Shown piece by piece: positions 20,754 through 31,515 of a DNA stretch of 64,000 nt. The DNA is from Phytophthora vignae f. sp. vignae. Its lineage: Eukaryota > Oomycota > Peronosporomycetes > Peronosporales > Peronosporaceae. Every line of letters starts with the position of its first letter. The first letter of the stretch is position 1. The notes under the pieces were generated by a model. It saw nothing but the letters and a program-made list of their open reading frames with translations. It searched no databases and was not told the DNA's origin. The stretch covers positions 296,001-360,000 of the forward strand of contig JABJUM010000017.1 in the NCBI GenBank assembly GCA_016169955.1, read 5' to 3'. Both the position numbers and the translations under genes were made by a program.

Positions 20754-21708
20754 TGTGGTGTTGGAAAATGACTGTTTCCAACGTTGTCGACCCGCCGGTC
20801 CAACAACCAAGTTCAACCAAGGGCAATCAAGGGTAGGCCCAGCGAGAGACGGAGATGGCTGCTTCTGATTGGATGACGCCATTATTCTCGTTGGAGTGAC
20901 AGTCAGTGGCCGGAGCCTCGTCGGGTCCTAATAGAACCCCGAACGAGGCTTCGTGGTACCCATTTTTAGGTACATATGCATTTAGTTGCGTACTTCGACC
21001 GCACTTATTAGTGTGGCCGCGGTCGTCATTTGATGTGTCCGGAATCGCCTTATTGCGATCGTTCACACTAGAGATTTGTATAGGGACATAGGACTCATCA
21101 TAGGATGACCAGAACGAGGCCCCCTGGGCCTCATAAAACTCAGTAATAAAAAGACAGTCTTCCCCCAAAGCCAACAAGGGTCAAGTCCGACTTCGGTAAG
21201 TGTAGCTAGCTTATTGTAGTGCCTGGACACGCTCGGCTGCGTGTGGATGCCTGTCGGGGAGCTTATCGTGCTTTGACCGAGAGTTTCCTTGGCGGCGCCA
21301 AGAGTTGGCGTGGCCGGAGAGGCAAGAGCGACATAGGAGTGTCGTTCACTGTATATTTGTGGGACAAGAGTGTCCCTGAGTGTATTAGTCTACCTACCGT
21401 GGTTTTACCTTGGTCCCCCTGTATAAGGCCTAACACGCCGGTACCCTTCCTTTCTGAGGACTGCAGTGGGGTTCTCGAAAGCGCTACATAGTATCCTAGC
21501 CTTAGCTCGTGGCTAGTGGTACAGGATTTTGGGTTGACCGAAGACAACCTAAGGTGCACAGAGGCGCTTGCAACCGACCCGGTGTAAGGGATCGTTCCTG
21601 GTCTTCAGGTTTTGATCCAATAAGCGCTTACCTTTGCGGGTTAGCGTGTTGTTGGTGTCTCTAATACCTTTTGGTAGAAGAGAATTTTAGTGGTATTACC
21701 ACACCACA
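20754..21708 (+). repeat. 3' LTR assigned to element C (955 bp)
   Basis: TGTGGTGTTGG...TACCACACCACA. It shares with the A/D LTRs the block CAACAAGGGTCAAGTCCG, GTAAGT (21196-21201), a GTATAGGGACATAGGA motif (near 21076), a hairpin GAGGCCC/GGGCCTC (near 21115-21133) and AATAAAAAG (near 21147). The rest is diverged, so it is a separate LTR family of the same size. The following bases (TAAG) would be the target duplication. The other copy is not in the window. Confidence 0.8.
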
Positions 21709-23870
21709 TAAGAGCCTGTGCTCGTGTACGGAGACAAGGTGAAGCGTCGGCAGGGAATGAGGTTGCCGGTCCAAGCGCCGGAGCCCTGTACCTCCGACCC
21801 GGCGATGAAGCTGTCGTGCGCATTCGGCTCGGCCAAGCAACCTCGCAACGCGAGGCGGTGTGGGCCGGACGTGGTGACCGATGGGTGATCACGATCGTGT
21901 ATGGAGCGAAGTTCTGGCCCGAGGCAGTCAAAGTTGTGAACATCTCGGAGTACAATCTTTGGATAACAACCGGAACGACGTTGGCCTACATCGTGGAGTA
22001 TGGATTCTTCCGATCCGTGCGGCGTCCCGGATCCAGGGCGTACAAGGAATGACAAGTGTTGATCTACGAGAATACCCTGTCAAGTTGCAGGAGCAGCGTC
22101 GCCTACAGGCACTCTGGGATCGTGAACCGCCTGCTGTGGAACCCGCAAAGTACACCTGGCCGACCAAATTGATGATGCATCCGGACGGAAAGAAGGGCGT
22201 GACGTGTTTCACAGTGGTGTTACAGGATCCATCGGCCAAGTCGGACAAGATCGAGGAGTTGCCTGACGATCCGGTCTTGTAGGACCTGGTTGAGGAGGAG
22301 GAGTCGTTCAAGCGCTTGACTCCCGCTTATCAGCGAAGCCGAACCAGACAGCACGCCATCACCCGCTATGAGTCAGAATGGCGATGAAATTTCCTTCGAC
22401 GACACCGAATCGGATGACGACGAGAAGGTTTTCGACGCAGTCGCTCAGGATGAAAGTACCACACCAGATGAAGAGGAAGACACATTTTTTCGACGAATCT
22501 GCCGACGATGTGTCTGCCTTAGCTTCCCAGATTATGTCCGGCACTCCCGCCCAGAAGCTCAACATGGACTACGAACGGGTTATGCGCCTGAATGCTAAGG
22601 AGCTTGACTTGGAGCCTGTGTGTACATCCACGAAGGCAGTAATCTGCTGGTCCGGTTGCGGGATCAGCTTGGGCTCCTCTCGGAGGTACAGGATCGGAGC
22701 CCCGAATGCGACATTGACAAAGCGGATGTTGGTGAGCCTGGAGTGAGCGGACCGGATGAAGAGAGCCGTTTGCGTGGCATTCTGAAGTACCACCGACGGA
22801 TCTTCTTAGGTGACAGCAATGCAGCGCCTACCCCAGCTCGCGGAGTTGTTTGCGATCTGGATCTGGGATATGCTAAGCCGGTCGCACAGAGAGCTCGTTC
22901 GGTCGCACCGCATCTCGCGATGAAGGTGTATGAATTGCTGAAGAAGTTGCTGTAGACCGGATTGATCGAGACCTCTACGTCACCCTGGGTTTCGCCAATT
23001 GTGATCGTGCTGAAGAAGAATGGGGTTGACATCCGGATGTGCATCTATTCTCGGCTCGTGAACGGGTTCATTCAGTTGTCCAATTACCCTCTCCCGCTTA
23101 TCAACCACCTTTTGATCGTTTTCGAGAGTGCAATGTGATGCATGAGCCTCGATATGACCAGTGGCTTCTGGGTGGTCAGGATGACGGAGTGAGCCAAGCT
23201 TATCTCGGCGTTTATGTCGCCATTCGGTCACTACCAGTGGCGGCGCATTCGGTCTGAAAAATGCTCCGTTGGGCTACCAGCAGATGCTCAACAACTACTT
23301 GTGGGGTTGTGTTCGGTTGCCGCCTGATGAGGGGGCCGAAGTGGATGAGGACGTACTGGATTATCTGGGTTGGAAGCCGCAAGAGGACAATGTCGCGATG
23401 AGCGGTACCGAGTCCGATGAGGAGAGCCTGTCCGGTCGACAGCTTCCTACACTGACATACCAGAGGACTGTGTTCCAGCGTAACATACCGGCGCCGATTC
23501 GGATGGGTCCGGTCCTCGGGCGGAGCTCGTACATGGATGACATCGCGCATGGGGCGCCTACGTGGGACCGATTGTGTGTGGACCTGGATGCGTTACTCTT
23601 CCGGTTGTGGTACTGAAACATTTCGGTCAGCCTGCCAAAGAGTTAGTTCGGTAAGCGCTTGATTCCGCCCCTATCAGTCCGAGCGACACCGAAGATCGCC
23701 AAGGAAGTACTAGACCTTAGACCTGCCGTTCCCGTCTACACTGAAGGGCATTCAGTCTTCCTTGGGCAGCCTAAACAACTACCACAAGTTCATTGAAGGC
23801 ATTCAAGTGGTGGCCACAGTCCTGTATGAGCTGAACGATGATCAGGTTTGCTTGGTGCGCATCCGGGACG
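21709..23870 (+). pseudogene. Element E: decayed pol (linker and RT) of an older Gypsy element
   Basis: The sequence resumes inside a pol linker (YKEWQVLIYEN; compare YREWQVLAYG in B), then WDREPPAVEPAKYTWP, an acidic linker, ARGVVCDLDLGYAKPVAQRA, SPIVIVLKKNGVDIRMC, MDMTSGFWVV-like and FGHYQW segments, and GRSSYMDDIAHGAPTWDRL near 23520. At least six in-frame stops or frame changes interrupt it (for example TAG at 22953, TGA near 23137). About 75 acidic residues separate the NNYLWG helix from YMDD. Similarity fades after about 23870. Element C or its LTR is inserted at its left edge. Confidence 0.75.
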
Positions 23871-24090
23871 GAGGATTCTGTAGCCGCTTGATCTTAAGCG
23901 GTCGCCGACGCCTTTCCAGGGCTGCCTTGCGCTTTTCCGCGCCAGCCTTCCGAGCCTCCCGGGCAACATCGTCCAGGGCCTTGTGCTCTTCCGGCGGCAA
24001 CCCTTGTCTTCGACGCGACTGTCGAGACGCATCGCCGCGTCCGCCTCCGCGTCCGTGCTTCCTTCCTTCCAGTCATAACCAAACTGTTAG
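23871..24090 (-). pseudogene. Unrecognised Lys/Arg/Glu-rich coding-like fragment, minus strand
   Basis: On the minus strand one frame reads PPEEHKALDDVAREARKAGAEKRKAALE in short pieces, the pattern of a charged helix, flanked upstream by an Arg/Gly-rich stretch. It could be the start of another element's gag in reverse orientation, or a host-gene fragment. No domain is recognised. Confidence 0.25.
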
Positions 24091-26859
24091 TCCAGGTATT
24101 CAGTAGAAATACCCCTTAAGACCTAAATCAATATACAAACAACTACTCGCGGTGAAACCCTAGGCAACCAAATCCGGGCACGCGAAGAAGCTGAGGCGAG
24201 GCGGTTGAACGCCTTTATCGTCCAGGTGCATAGCGCACTATGCCGGACCGAATGAGATTCGGGTTCGGAGTACCAGAGGTTGCCCTCGCGATAAACAGCC
24301 CGCGGGACACTGAATGATACGGGCCTGGGAACCGCTTGGACGTTTGACGCGTGTCCTTGTGTCAACCCCTAGGTATCGTTTACCTTTGGCGGACCGGACT
24401 TCACCGAATGAGTTGTCGGAAATACAGAATAAAGTCTGCTGGGTGTGTTCCTGGGATAAACCACACCGAATAAACAGAAGGTCAGACCGAATGAAAGGGA
24501 CCACAGTGAGATCCGTAATTCAGAATAACCAACACACAGAAATACAATGCCGAGCTAAACGTCACAAATATACAGCCACCACTGATTCTTTGAGACCCTT
24601 GGGTGGGGGGGGGTCTTTTCACCAGTCAACTTTGGAGCCGTCACTCAAGGCACTGGTCAGCCCTGGATGTACACTGACTTACGCGCACCACCCTCACAAA
24701 ATGAGGGAACAATACAAAATATAATTCGGTCCTATCCCACAGTAATCGATCAATACAGTCTTGGGGGTGACTACCTCAACCACCACAGACACAAAGTAGG
24801 GAATATGAAATGGATGCCCGGTTAGAGCACGCAAATAGGAAATAAAGCTCATACAGGTCACTCCGGAGCACGAAACCCCAGCCACTGGCGACTTTGCCTT
24901 GGTACCTTTGAGTCCCCACTACACCGGTGTTCGATACACCGGTAAGGCCTTGTAAGCGCGCCTAGACCGCGCACAGGAAGTCTCCCGGAGGGCTCTTGAA
25001 GACGTCAAATTCCGGGTGCTACTTCTCCCCCGAGTACAGAGTCGTCCGCGCGTTCTTCGGCAAATTGGTTTCTGTTTGATCTTAACGTTTGGCTAGCTAT
25101 CTTCTATCACTTTGCTGGCTTTAATGTAGGTTTCACTATGCTTGGTTTGTTTTGAGTGCGCTTGTGCTTCTTGGCAGTTCCTCAGTATGCTTGTCTTGGT
25201 TTGGGTATGTGGAGACTTGTTGACGCCAACGTTCCCTCTGATACACTCATCAAATGATGACCGAGGTAGCTGGGTACATCGTCTCTTCGTTCTGGATAAT
25301 GGACCTCTTACTCGGGTGTGCGGCTCATTCGGTCTCGCTTGGGGTTCTTCGTGGATCCTGGTCTCATCCGGTCTGGGTCGACGCCGCTGTGTGAACACAC
25401 GCGGCGCGCACTGGACTTGTTCTTGGTGCGTCGTCATCGAGTGTGGGCACCGGGGACGGACCGAATGCTCGATCCTATTTGGCCGCATCCGGTATGGCAC
25501 TTCTTCATTCGGTACGCCATCCCCGGGCACACCACGTTCCATCTCGGACAACACGAGGCTTCATCCAGTGGGGTCTTGTGCGCGTGCGATCATGTCAAGT
25601 GTGTTCAATTCGGTGGGGGTGGTCCGACAACTTGACTGAGCCATGGCCAGGATACGTTCGCTGGCCACACTTTCGCGCCTTGGGCCTATCCTGCAGTTAG
25701 GGAAGTCGGTGGACGGACAGGATCCGTAACTCCGCACCAGATATGAGCGCTCATCCGGTGGGCGCATCTCCAATCCTGTGAGCCGATGCTTGCTGCAAGT
25801 GCCGGGTCCCACCAAATCGCCACACTCATCCACGATCCACACCTCACACTCGTCCTTACTGGATCTCCGTCTCGTGCGACCAATCACAGCTCACCGAAGG
25901 GTCGGCGTATCCATGGGGTCGGACACGGGTGCAGGCAGAAATCTGTTTCCACATCGTGTCACTCTCTGCTGCCTAGCGATCTACAAGTACCCAGACAACT
26001 CATCCACGGTCGAAGACCCCTGGTTACGAACGAACCCACAGGGAGTGTTCACAAGGACACACGCCACCCCGGTTGGAGCGTCCATCTATGTGTATCACTT
26101 CCGGCTAGGGTCTGTTCTGGGTGCGGGGCACCCCATTTTGGAGTCTACATCCAGGGCGCGTGTGGAGTAACGCCCAGGAAATGCCCGTGCGCTACGAAAC
26201 CAACACCGATGATGGATGGAACACGACACGTCAGGATTCAAGGAAAAGTCGACGGGGTGATGGGCGTGGGGCACGCAGACCACCACCGTAATCAGCGGCG
26301 TAATCAAGCCGGTTCCGACGGATTAAACGAGCCAGGCCGTGCGCCGCGTCATGCAAAACCCGTCGACCTCAAAACCAGTCAACCCTAAACTCCGTCGAGA
26401 AACCCCGTCTAAGAATCCTGTCGAGCCCAAGTCGTGATTATGTTACGCAAATCAGGTTGAAGAACGGCAGTGCAAGCACGACAGACGCAAGGATAGGCGT
26501 AGGATGGTAGGCTTAGCAAGCAAAAATAGGGAGTAGCCAGTAGCAAATAGGATAGGGTACGTTAAACGTATACCACTTAGGTGGGTGCCCGATAAATCGC
26601 TGCCTAGGCGAAGGACCGCACTGGCCTGACAACCGCCGTGCATAAGACCCGTGTAGGCCCGATATAACGCCACACAAGCCCCAGGAACGCCGGCCTGATA
26701 ACGCCGCACGCCCGACGGGAACGCCAAGGAAACGCCGGCCCGATAACGCCGCACGCCCAAGGCTCGACGCCCTACGACAAGGAACAAGCGTGAACCAAGA
26801 ACCCCCCAACTCTGAAGCCTGCGAAGACTTGGGCTCTATATTCGAAGATACGCTACTCC
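24091..26859. other. About 2.8 kb without a recognisable gene
   Basis: No supported ORF; several frames of 60-200 codons show no family resemblance. It contains a G run near 24606 and a repeated octamer, CATTCGGT or CATCCGGT (or the reverse complement), at about 24245, 24406, 24465, 24488, 25326, 25366, 25455, 25488, 25508 and 25754. A short direct repeat of AACGCCGGCC(T/C)GATAACGCCG lies near 26690 and 26730. It probably consists of old transposon and LTR remnants. Confidence 0.5.
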
Positions 26860-27948
26860 AACAACCGGGAACTAGATTGCTCGGCGCGACCGCTATCCAG
26901 ACGCGCCGAGTTTGTGCGAGACCGGCTCCGCGAGATTTCTGTGAGGCCGCTACTCCGCAAACCCGACGCGCCTCCGACTGGGGTCAGAAGCGTTGCGATA
27001 GAGGAATCGCCGGAGTTAAAACTTGCCGAGCCAAAACTCGACGAGCTGAAACTCGCTAGCCGCCCTGGGAGTAGTCTGCGACATCGACGTGGCCGACGCG
27101 AAACCCGTCCCGCAACGCGTCCGGAAAATCCCGCCACAGTTTTGGGAGTAGGTCGCCGACTTGATCAATGGGCTGTTGAGCGCGAGGATGATTCAGAAGT
27201 CGAAGTCGCCGTGGGCGTCACCCATTGTCGTGATCATAAAGAAGAACGGCGTCGATATCCGGCTCTGCATTGACTACAGGCTCATCAACGGCCTGACGCA
27301 GTTGACGGTTATCCCATGCCGCTTGTCAACGACTTGCACGAAGACTTGGACAAGTACCTGTGGAACTGCTCCCTCGACATGGCTAGTGGCTTCTGGGTCG
27401 TCCCGATGACGGACCGATCCCGGCTCATCTCGGCTTTCATCACGCCGATGGGCCTCTACGAATGGATGCGCATGCCGTTCGGCCTGTACAACGCGCCGCC
27501 GATTTACCAACGCCTGATCGATAGCGCGCTCTACGGATTCCAGAAGCCGTCTCCGGATGGCAGCACCTGGGACGTCTCCGAAGACGGCGATCCCGTCAAG
27601 CCGGGCATCCACTCGGTTCTTGGACGGAGGTCGTACATCGACGAAATCCTCATCGGAGGCACGTCGTGGAACGACCTGTGTGAGAAGGTTGAACGCCGGC
27701 TAGATGTCTGCGAGCAGTGGCGCTTGTCCATTAGCGTCGAGAAGAGCGAGTGGGGCATGACCAAAGTCGACTACCTGGGTCACCGAGTCCATGATGACGT
27801 GTACATGCCGGTGAAGTTCACTAGCCGTACGCTGAGCGCAACGAGTTGAACTGCAACATCGTCGAGAAAGAGATCTTGGCCTTGCTGCGCGTTCTGAATG
27901 AGTGCTACAGGATGTTGGCTGGGAGACCGGTCCGCGTTTTGACGCGTC
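26860..27948 (+). pseudogene. Element G, left part: decayed pol linker and RT
   Basis: Reads LGVVCDIDVADAKPVPQRVRK, a stop near 27148, SPIVVIIKKNGVDIRLCIDYR, a frame change near 27310, and then PMPLVNDL...CSLDMASGFWVVPM, MPFGLYNAPP and GRRSYIDEILIGG (near 27625). The catalytic YxDD has become YIDE. About 90 residues between VDYLGHRV and FTSRTL are deleted. The frame continues KEILALLRVLNECYRMLAGRPVRVLTR and is cut at 27948 by element A. It resumes at 42601. Confidence 0.85.
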
Positions 27949-28904
27949 TGTGATGTCGGAAATGGCCGCGCTCGCCGAGGCCTAACGGTCTTGAACTTGC
28001 GAGTGAAAGCCATCCGAGCCATCCGAGCCCTCCGATTGGTTGCTCTCATTTACCGCGCTAGAGTGACAGATGGATGCTATTTAGTGACAAGGCTCGGTGG
28101 GTCATAATAAATCCCCACCGAGCCCTCCAAGTAGTCATAGTGGGTACAGGATTTGCCTCTCATTAGGAATTCGGATCTAGCCGAGCAGTCGTCGAGTCGT
28201 CGGATCGGTCCGAAGGCTCGGTTGATACTTGACTTTTGTATAGACGCTAGGGATTAGCAATAGGGAAGGCCTCACAGCCTCTAATCACTAAATCAGAGCA
28301 GAATTTCCCCCCGAAGCCACACAAGGGTCAAGTCCGTCTACCGGTAAGTCTTCGCTTAGCTGTAGAGTCTGGATACGCTCGGCCGACACGGGGTATGTCT
28401 GCCGGTGAGCATAAGGTACATTGACCGAGTGTTCATCCCTGGAAAGGCCAAGAGTGAGTAGTGGCCGAGTGTTGGAGGTATTAGAGACCTCCCTGTACGT
28501 TTGTACGTTTGTCTGGGTGTGTGGCGAGGCCCCCCCCAGTATATTTGACTTCCAGCCGAGACTTCGTCTCGGCGCCCCTGTCCGAGGCCTCGATTGGCCT
28601 GGTACCCTTCCTTCTGGGGGACCACAGTGGGTTACGCGTGAAAGCGCGTGTGTACATTGCATCCTAGCCGTTGCTCGTGGCTAAGGGTGCTCTTATATTT
28701 GATTTACGGGCTCTACCTACCTGACCGACGACTCGCATAAGGCACATTCCAGCCCGGTGTAAGGGATCGGATCTGGTCTTCAGATTTAATCCCAACAATA
28801 AGGGTCGACCTTTTAGGAGGGAAGCGTGTTGTTGGTAGGGGCTCATCCCAAAGGCTTTGGCTAGAGGGACGAGAACTCGTTAAATCGTGTTTTCCTACAC
28901 GACA
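27949..28904 (+). repeat. 5' LTR of element A (956 bp)
   Basis: TGTGATGTCGG...CTACACGACA. It has a duplicated GCCATCCGA (9 bp) not found in the 3' copy. Conserved landmarks: TGTATAGACG (28237-28246), a short GGC/GCC hairpin (near 28267-28282), the GAAGCCACACAAGGG block, and GTAAGT (28344-28349). Confidence 0.93.
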
Positions 28905-28906
28905 AC

Positions 28907-28924
28907 TGGTGCCGCGACCCGGGA
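28907..28924 (+). other. Primer-binding site, element A
   Basis: TGGTGCCGCGACCCGGGA, identical to that of element B, two bases after the LTR. A leader with GAGAAGAAGAGAAG purine repeats follows up to the gag ATG at 29029. Confidence 0.85.
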
Positions 28925-29028
28925 CTGGTGTGACCGAACTGTGTGTTGTGGTCTGTGTAGGTATTGTCCCATACGAGCATTGAGAAGAAGAGAAGAAGAG
29001 AAGAAGAAACAAGAAGAACAAGAACAAG

Positions 29029-31478
29029 ATGGCGAAAGGATCCAAGTCAGCGGTGCCAGCTACGCCGGCGAAATCGGGACGAGGACCAATCGACGGCTTG
29101 TCGACGATCGCGAGTGACTTGACGTCTCGGCTGTCGACGATCTCCGAAAGGTCGGTCAGTTTCGAAGAGTCGGTCGACGAGGATTCGGACGCCAAGGATG
29201 ACATGATGATGAACTACGATGACCTGGAGGAGAAGACTCCAGCGCCCGCGCAGGGGTACGAAGACCAGGAGGCAGCGATGGTGTCGGCTGGACGCAGTGG
29301 GGGCTCACGCTCCCTCAGCCGAAACCTCGTTTCCGAATTTGACGAAGTGGCACGGCCGGACTTTGCGGACGATGACTCGGAGGATGGCACCGAGGCCTTC
29401 ACCTCGAAGGCTCTGGTGCAGGTTACTAAGGATCCTCAAGAATCCCGCGAAATCCGGCCGTCAATGAACAGCAGCACCCCAGCTGCGAATAAGGTGCTCG
29501 GCCGAATGCTCGAGCAGATGCTTGAGTCGAGCGAGTGGATCCGACAGTTCAGCCCGGAGATGGCGCGCCAGGCGACGTGGGTTGAGCTGAAGGAAGAGTT
29601 ACAACACCCGGTAGAGCCGACTTCAGTCGCCCAAATGGCTGAGGACACGGTGGCGCTTCTCCGAGCGATGGGTTGTGAGCCGATGACTCGGCCGTCCGAG
29701 GTCTCGGTCAAGAGTTGGACGCCGGAACTGGCTGGCAAGGAGCTGCACAAGTGGAAGAGGAAGCTGCGTTTGAGCTTCGGGGAGACGGACCTCACGCTGG
29801 GCCGTCCGCCTAGCGCACGTCCCGCGAAGGTACAGACCGATCCGTCGAAAATTCCGCTGCCGCAGACCCCGAAGAAGTCAACCGAGCGCTCAAGCCGACG
29901 CCAGACGACGGACGGAGTGTTCTCTGCCAAGACGGAGGGCACGCCGTACTTCCAGGATTCGCATATGATAACCCCTCGGTCGACTAGTCGGACCGAGCGT
30001 ATCGCCCGTGAGACCGAAGGGACGTGACCTGGACGGAGTTCCAGCCGAAGCTTCCCAAGACGCTCGAGCCGACGTTTCACCCCGCGCGATGACTCTTCGT
30101 CGGACGACGATGATGACGACACGCCCGACTACGACGACGGTTTCGACAGCCCCAGCGACGAGCTAGCTCGCTAGGTGCGCGAAGTGAGCGAGATGGAGCG
30201 GCTGAACTCGACCCCTCGGCTGGAGATTGCGACTCACCGACCCCTCGCCCAGATCAGGAACTTCTCTGGAGCCCGCAACAAGAGTGAAAACTCTATGCAG
30301 TGGCTCCGGGCCTTTGTCTACGAGATGAAGGGGACGCACACTCCGCCCAATGAGTGGTGCATGGCTTTTAAGCTGAGCCTTCGGGACGGTGCCTTGCACT
30401 GGTACCGTCAGCTCCCCAAGAAGACGAAGCGTCGGTGGAAGCTGCTCAGTGATGCTTTCATCAAGTATTACTGCACGCAGTTCAACCAGTCTGCGAAGGC
30501 TCGCTACTACTCGGCGCGACGTGACGGTTCGGAACATCTGTGCGACTACCTAAACCGGCTGAATGGCTACGCACGCAACGCTGGCCTTCAGTTCGAGAAG
30601 GGTGGTCGTGACGCGAAGGATCACGTGCAACGATTCCTCGAGACGTGCGAAGACCGAGGACTCGAGCGGCGGCTCTGCCACGTCCGAGTCTCGGATATCC
30701 ACGAGCTTGAAGACATGATCAACGACATCCTCAAGTCGGAGGAGCGTGGACAGGGCAGGGACGCCTCGTCACATGGCTCGTCTCATCAGTCGCGTGGACG
30801 CGAGCACTCTCGCAGACGGGATGAGCGCCGGAGCGAACAGGCGCGCGACAATACCCGCCGTGAGCGTTACGAACGCCGAGACCGAGACTTCGGACGCGGA
30901 CGCGAGGACTCGCGTTATGCCCCGCGTGTGTCGCTAGCCGAGGCGTCGCGTTCCGACTTGGTGGCTGAGTTGCAGATCAGGGGGACGAAGAGTGGTCGAT
31001 CAGACCGCCCGGAGCCCCGCGGGCAGTCGCATGATGACAGTGGGAGTGACTCCGGTGGCAGCCGATACTTCGAAGACAACCGAGACTTCAGTGATTACAG
31101 CGACTTCGACACCTCAGATGAAGAAGGAGCCCATGTCGCAGCGGCGAATGAGCAAGAGAGACGCGCTGCAGCTGAAGGAACGTACGCCCGGTCTGACCAA
31201 CGTCAGCGCAGAGGTGGTGAATCTGGCCGAAACTTCGACCGGTCCAACCGACACTTCAACCGAGACAACCGCGATGGTCGCCCGCGTCAGTATGGACCCT
31301 GCGCAGCGTGTGGTGGTGCCGGGCATTCGGCCCACTACTGTTACCGACGCTGCAGACCCACGACATCGGCAAGTGTGAAGCGCTCCAAGCACTCACCACG
31401 TACCTTCGGACGAAGGTTGAGAAGAAGGACCTCTCTCCCGAGCTCCAAAGCCTAGTCTTCGGTGGCAATTTAAACTAG
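29029..31478 (+). pseudogene. gag: gag of element A, broken
   Basis: Opens at ATG 29029 (MAKGSKSAVPATP). An in-frame TGA at 30025-30027 and TAG at 30172-30174 interrupt it. Comparison with element B suggests CGA and CAG ancestors, two C-to-T changes. After the second stop the capsid region continues (FSGARNKSE, LHWYRQLPKKTKRRW), then an Arg/Glu/Asp-rich part, then the first zinc knuckle CAACGGAGHSAHYC. A deletion of about 13 bp near 31355 removes part of the second knuckle and changes frame. The tail in the new frame ends at TAG 31476-31478 after TTTAAAC, as in element C. A similar-sized intact gag is at 6882-9113. Confidence 0.9.
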
Positions 31479-31515
31479 GCAGCCCGCCAACTGAAACTGG
31501 GTTGGTCCCAATCGC
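31469..31515 (+). promoter_or_regulatory. Frameshift signal of element A, downstream arm lost
   Basis: TTTAAAC (31469-31475), then TA and GGCAGCCCG, identical to element C. A deletion of about 20 bp near 31516 has removed the CGGGCTGCC arm, leaving only the inner CCAAC/GTTGG hairpin. The heptamer is conserved in all three gag-pol junctions in the window. Confidence 0.65.

Larger units (their letters stand above)
1724..21708 (+). mobile_element. Element C: internally deleted Ty3/Gypsy element carrying a tandem array (interrupted by element B)
   Basis: Inferred element: the second half of gag (1724-2357), a pol frame with protease but no RT, RNase H or integrase (to 4369), a 3' non-coding region, five copies of an 1160-bp repeat, a G-rich tract (20740-20753) and a 3' LTR (20754-21708). 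The left part is lost behind element D. Element B (5852-15088) is inserted in the first repeat unit. Assigning the LTR at 20754 to the same element as the gag fragment rests on order and orientation and on the absence of any other end between them. It has not been shown by a paired LTR. Confidence 0.6.

Noticed and set aside
25142..26388. Frames of 130-200 codons in the gene-free region
   Set aside because: They overlap in several frames, show no recognisable family and have no linked exons. They are compatible with chance.
30025..30174. In-frame TGA and TAG in the gag of A as programmed readthrough
   Set aside because: Neither is found in the gag of B. Both are explained by C-to-T changes, and other frame-breaking lesions occur in the same element.
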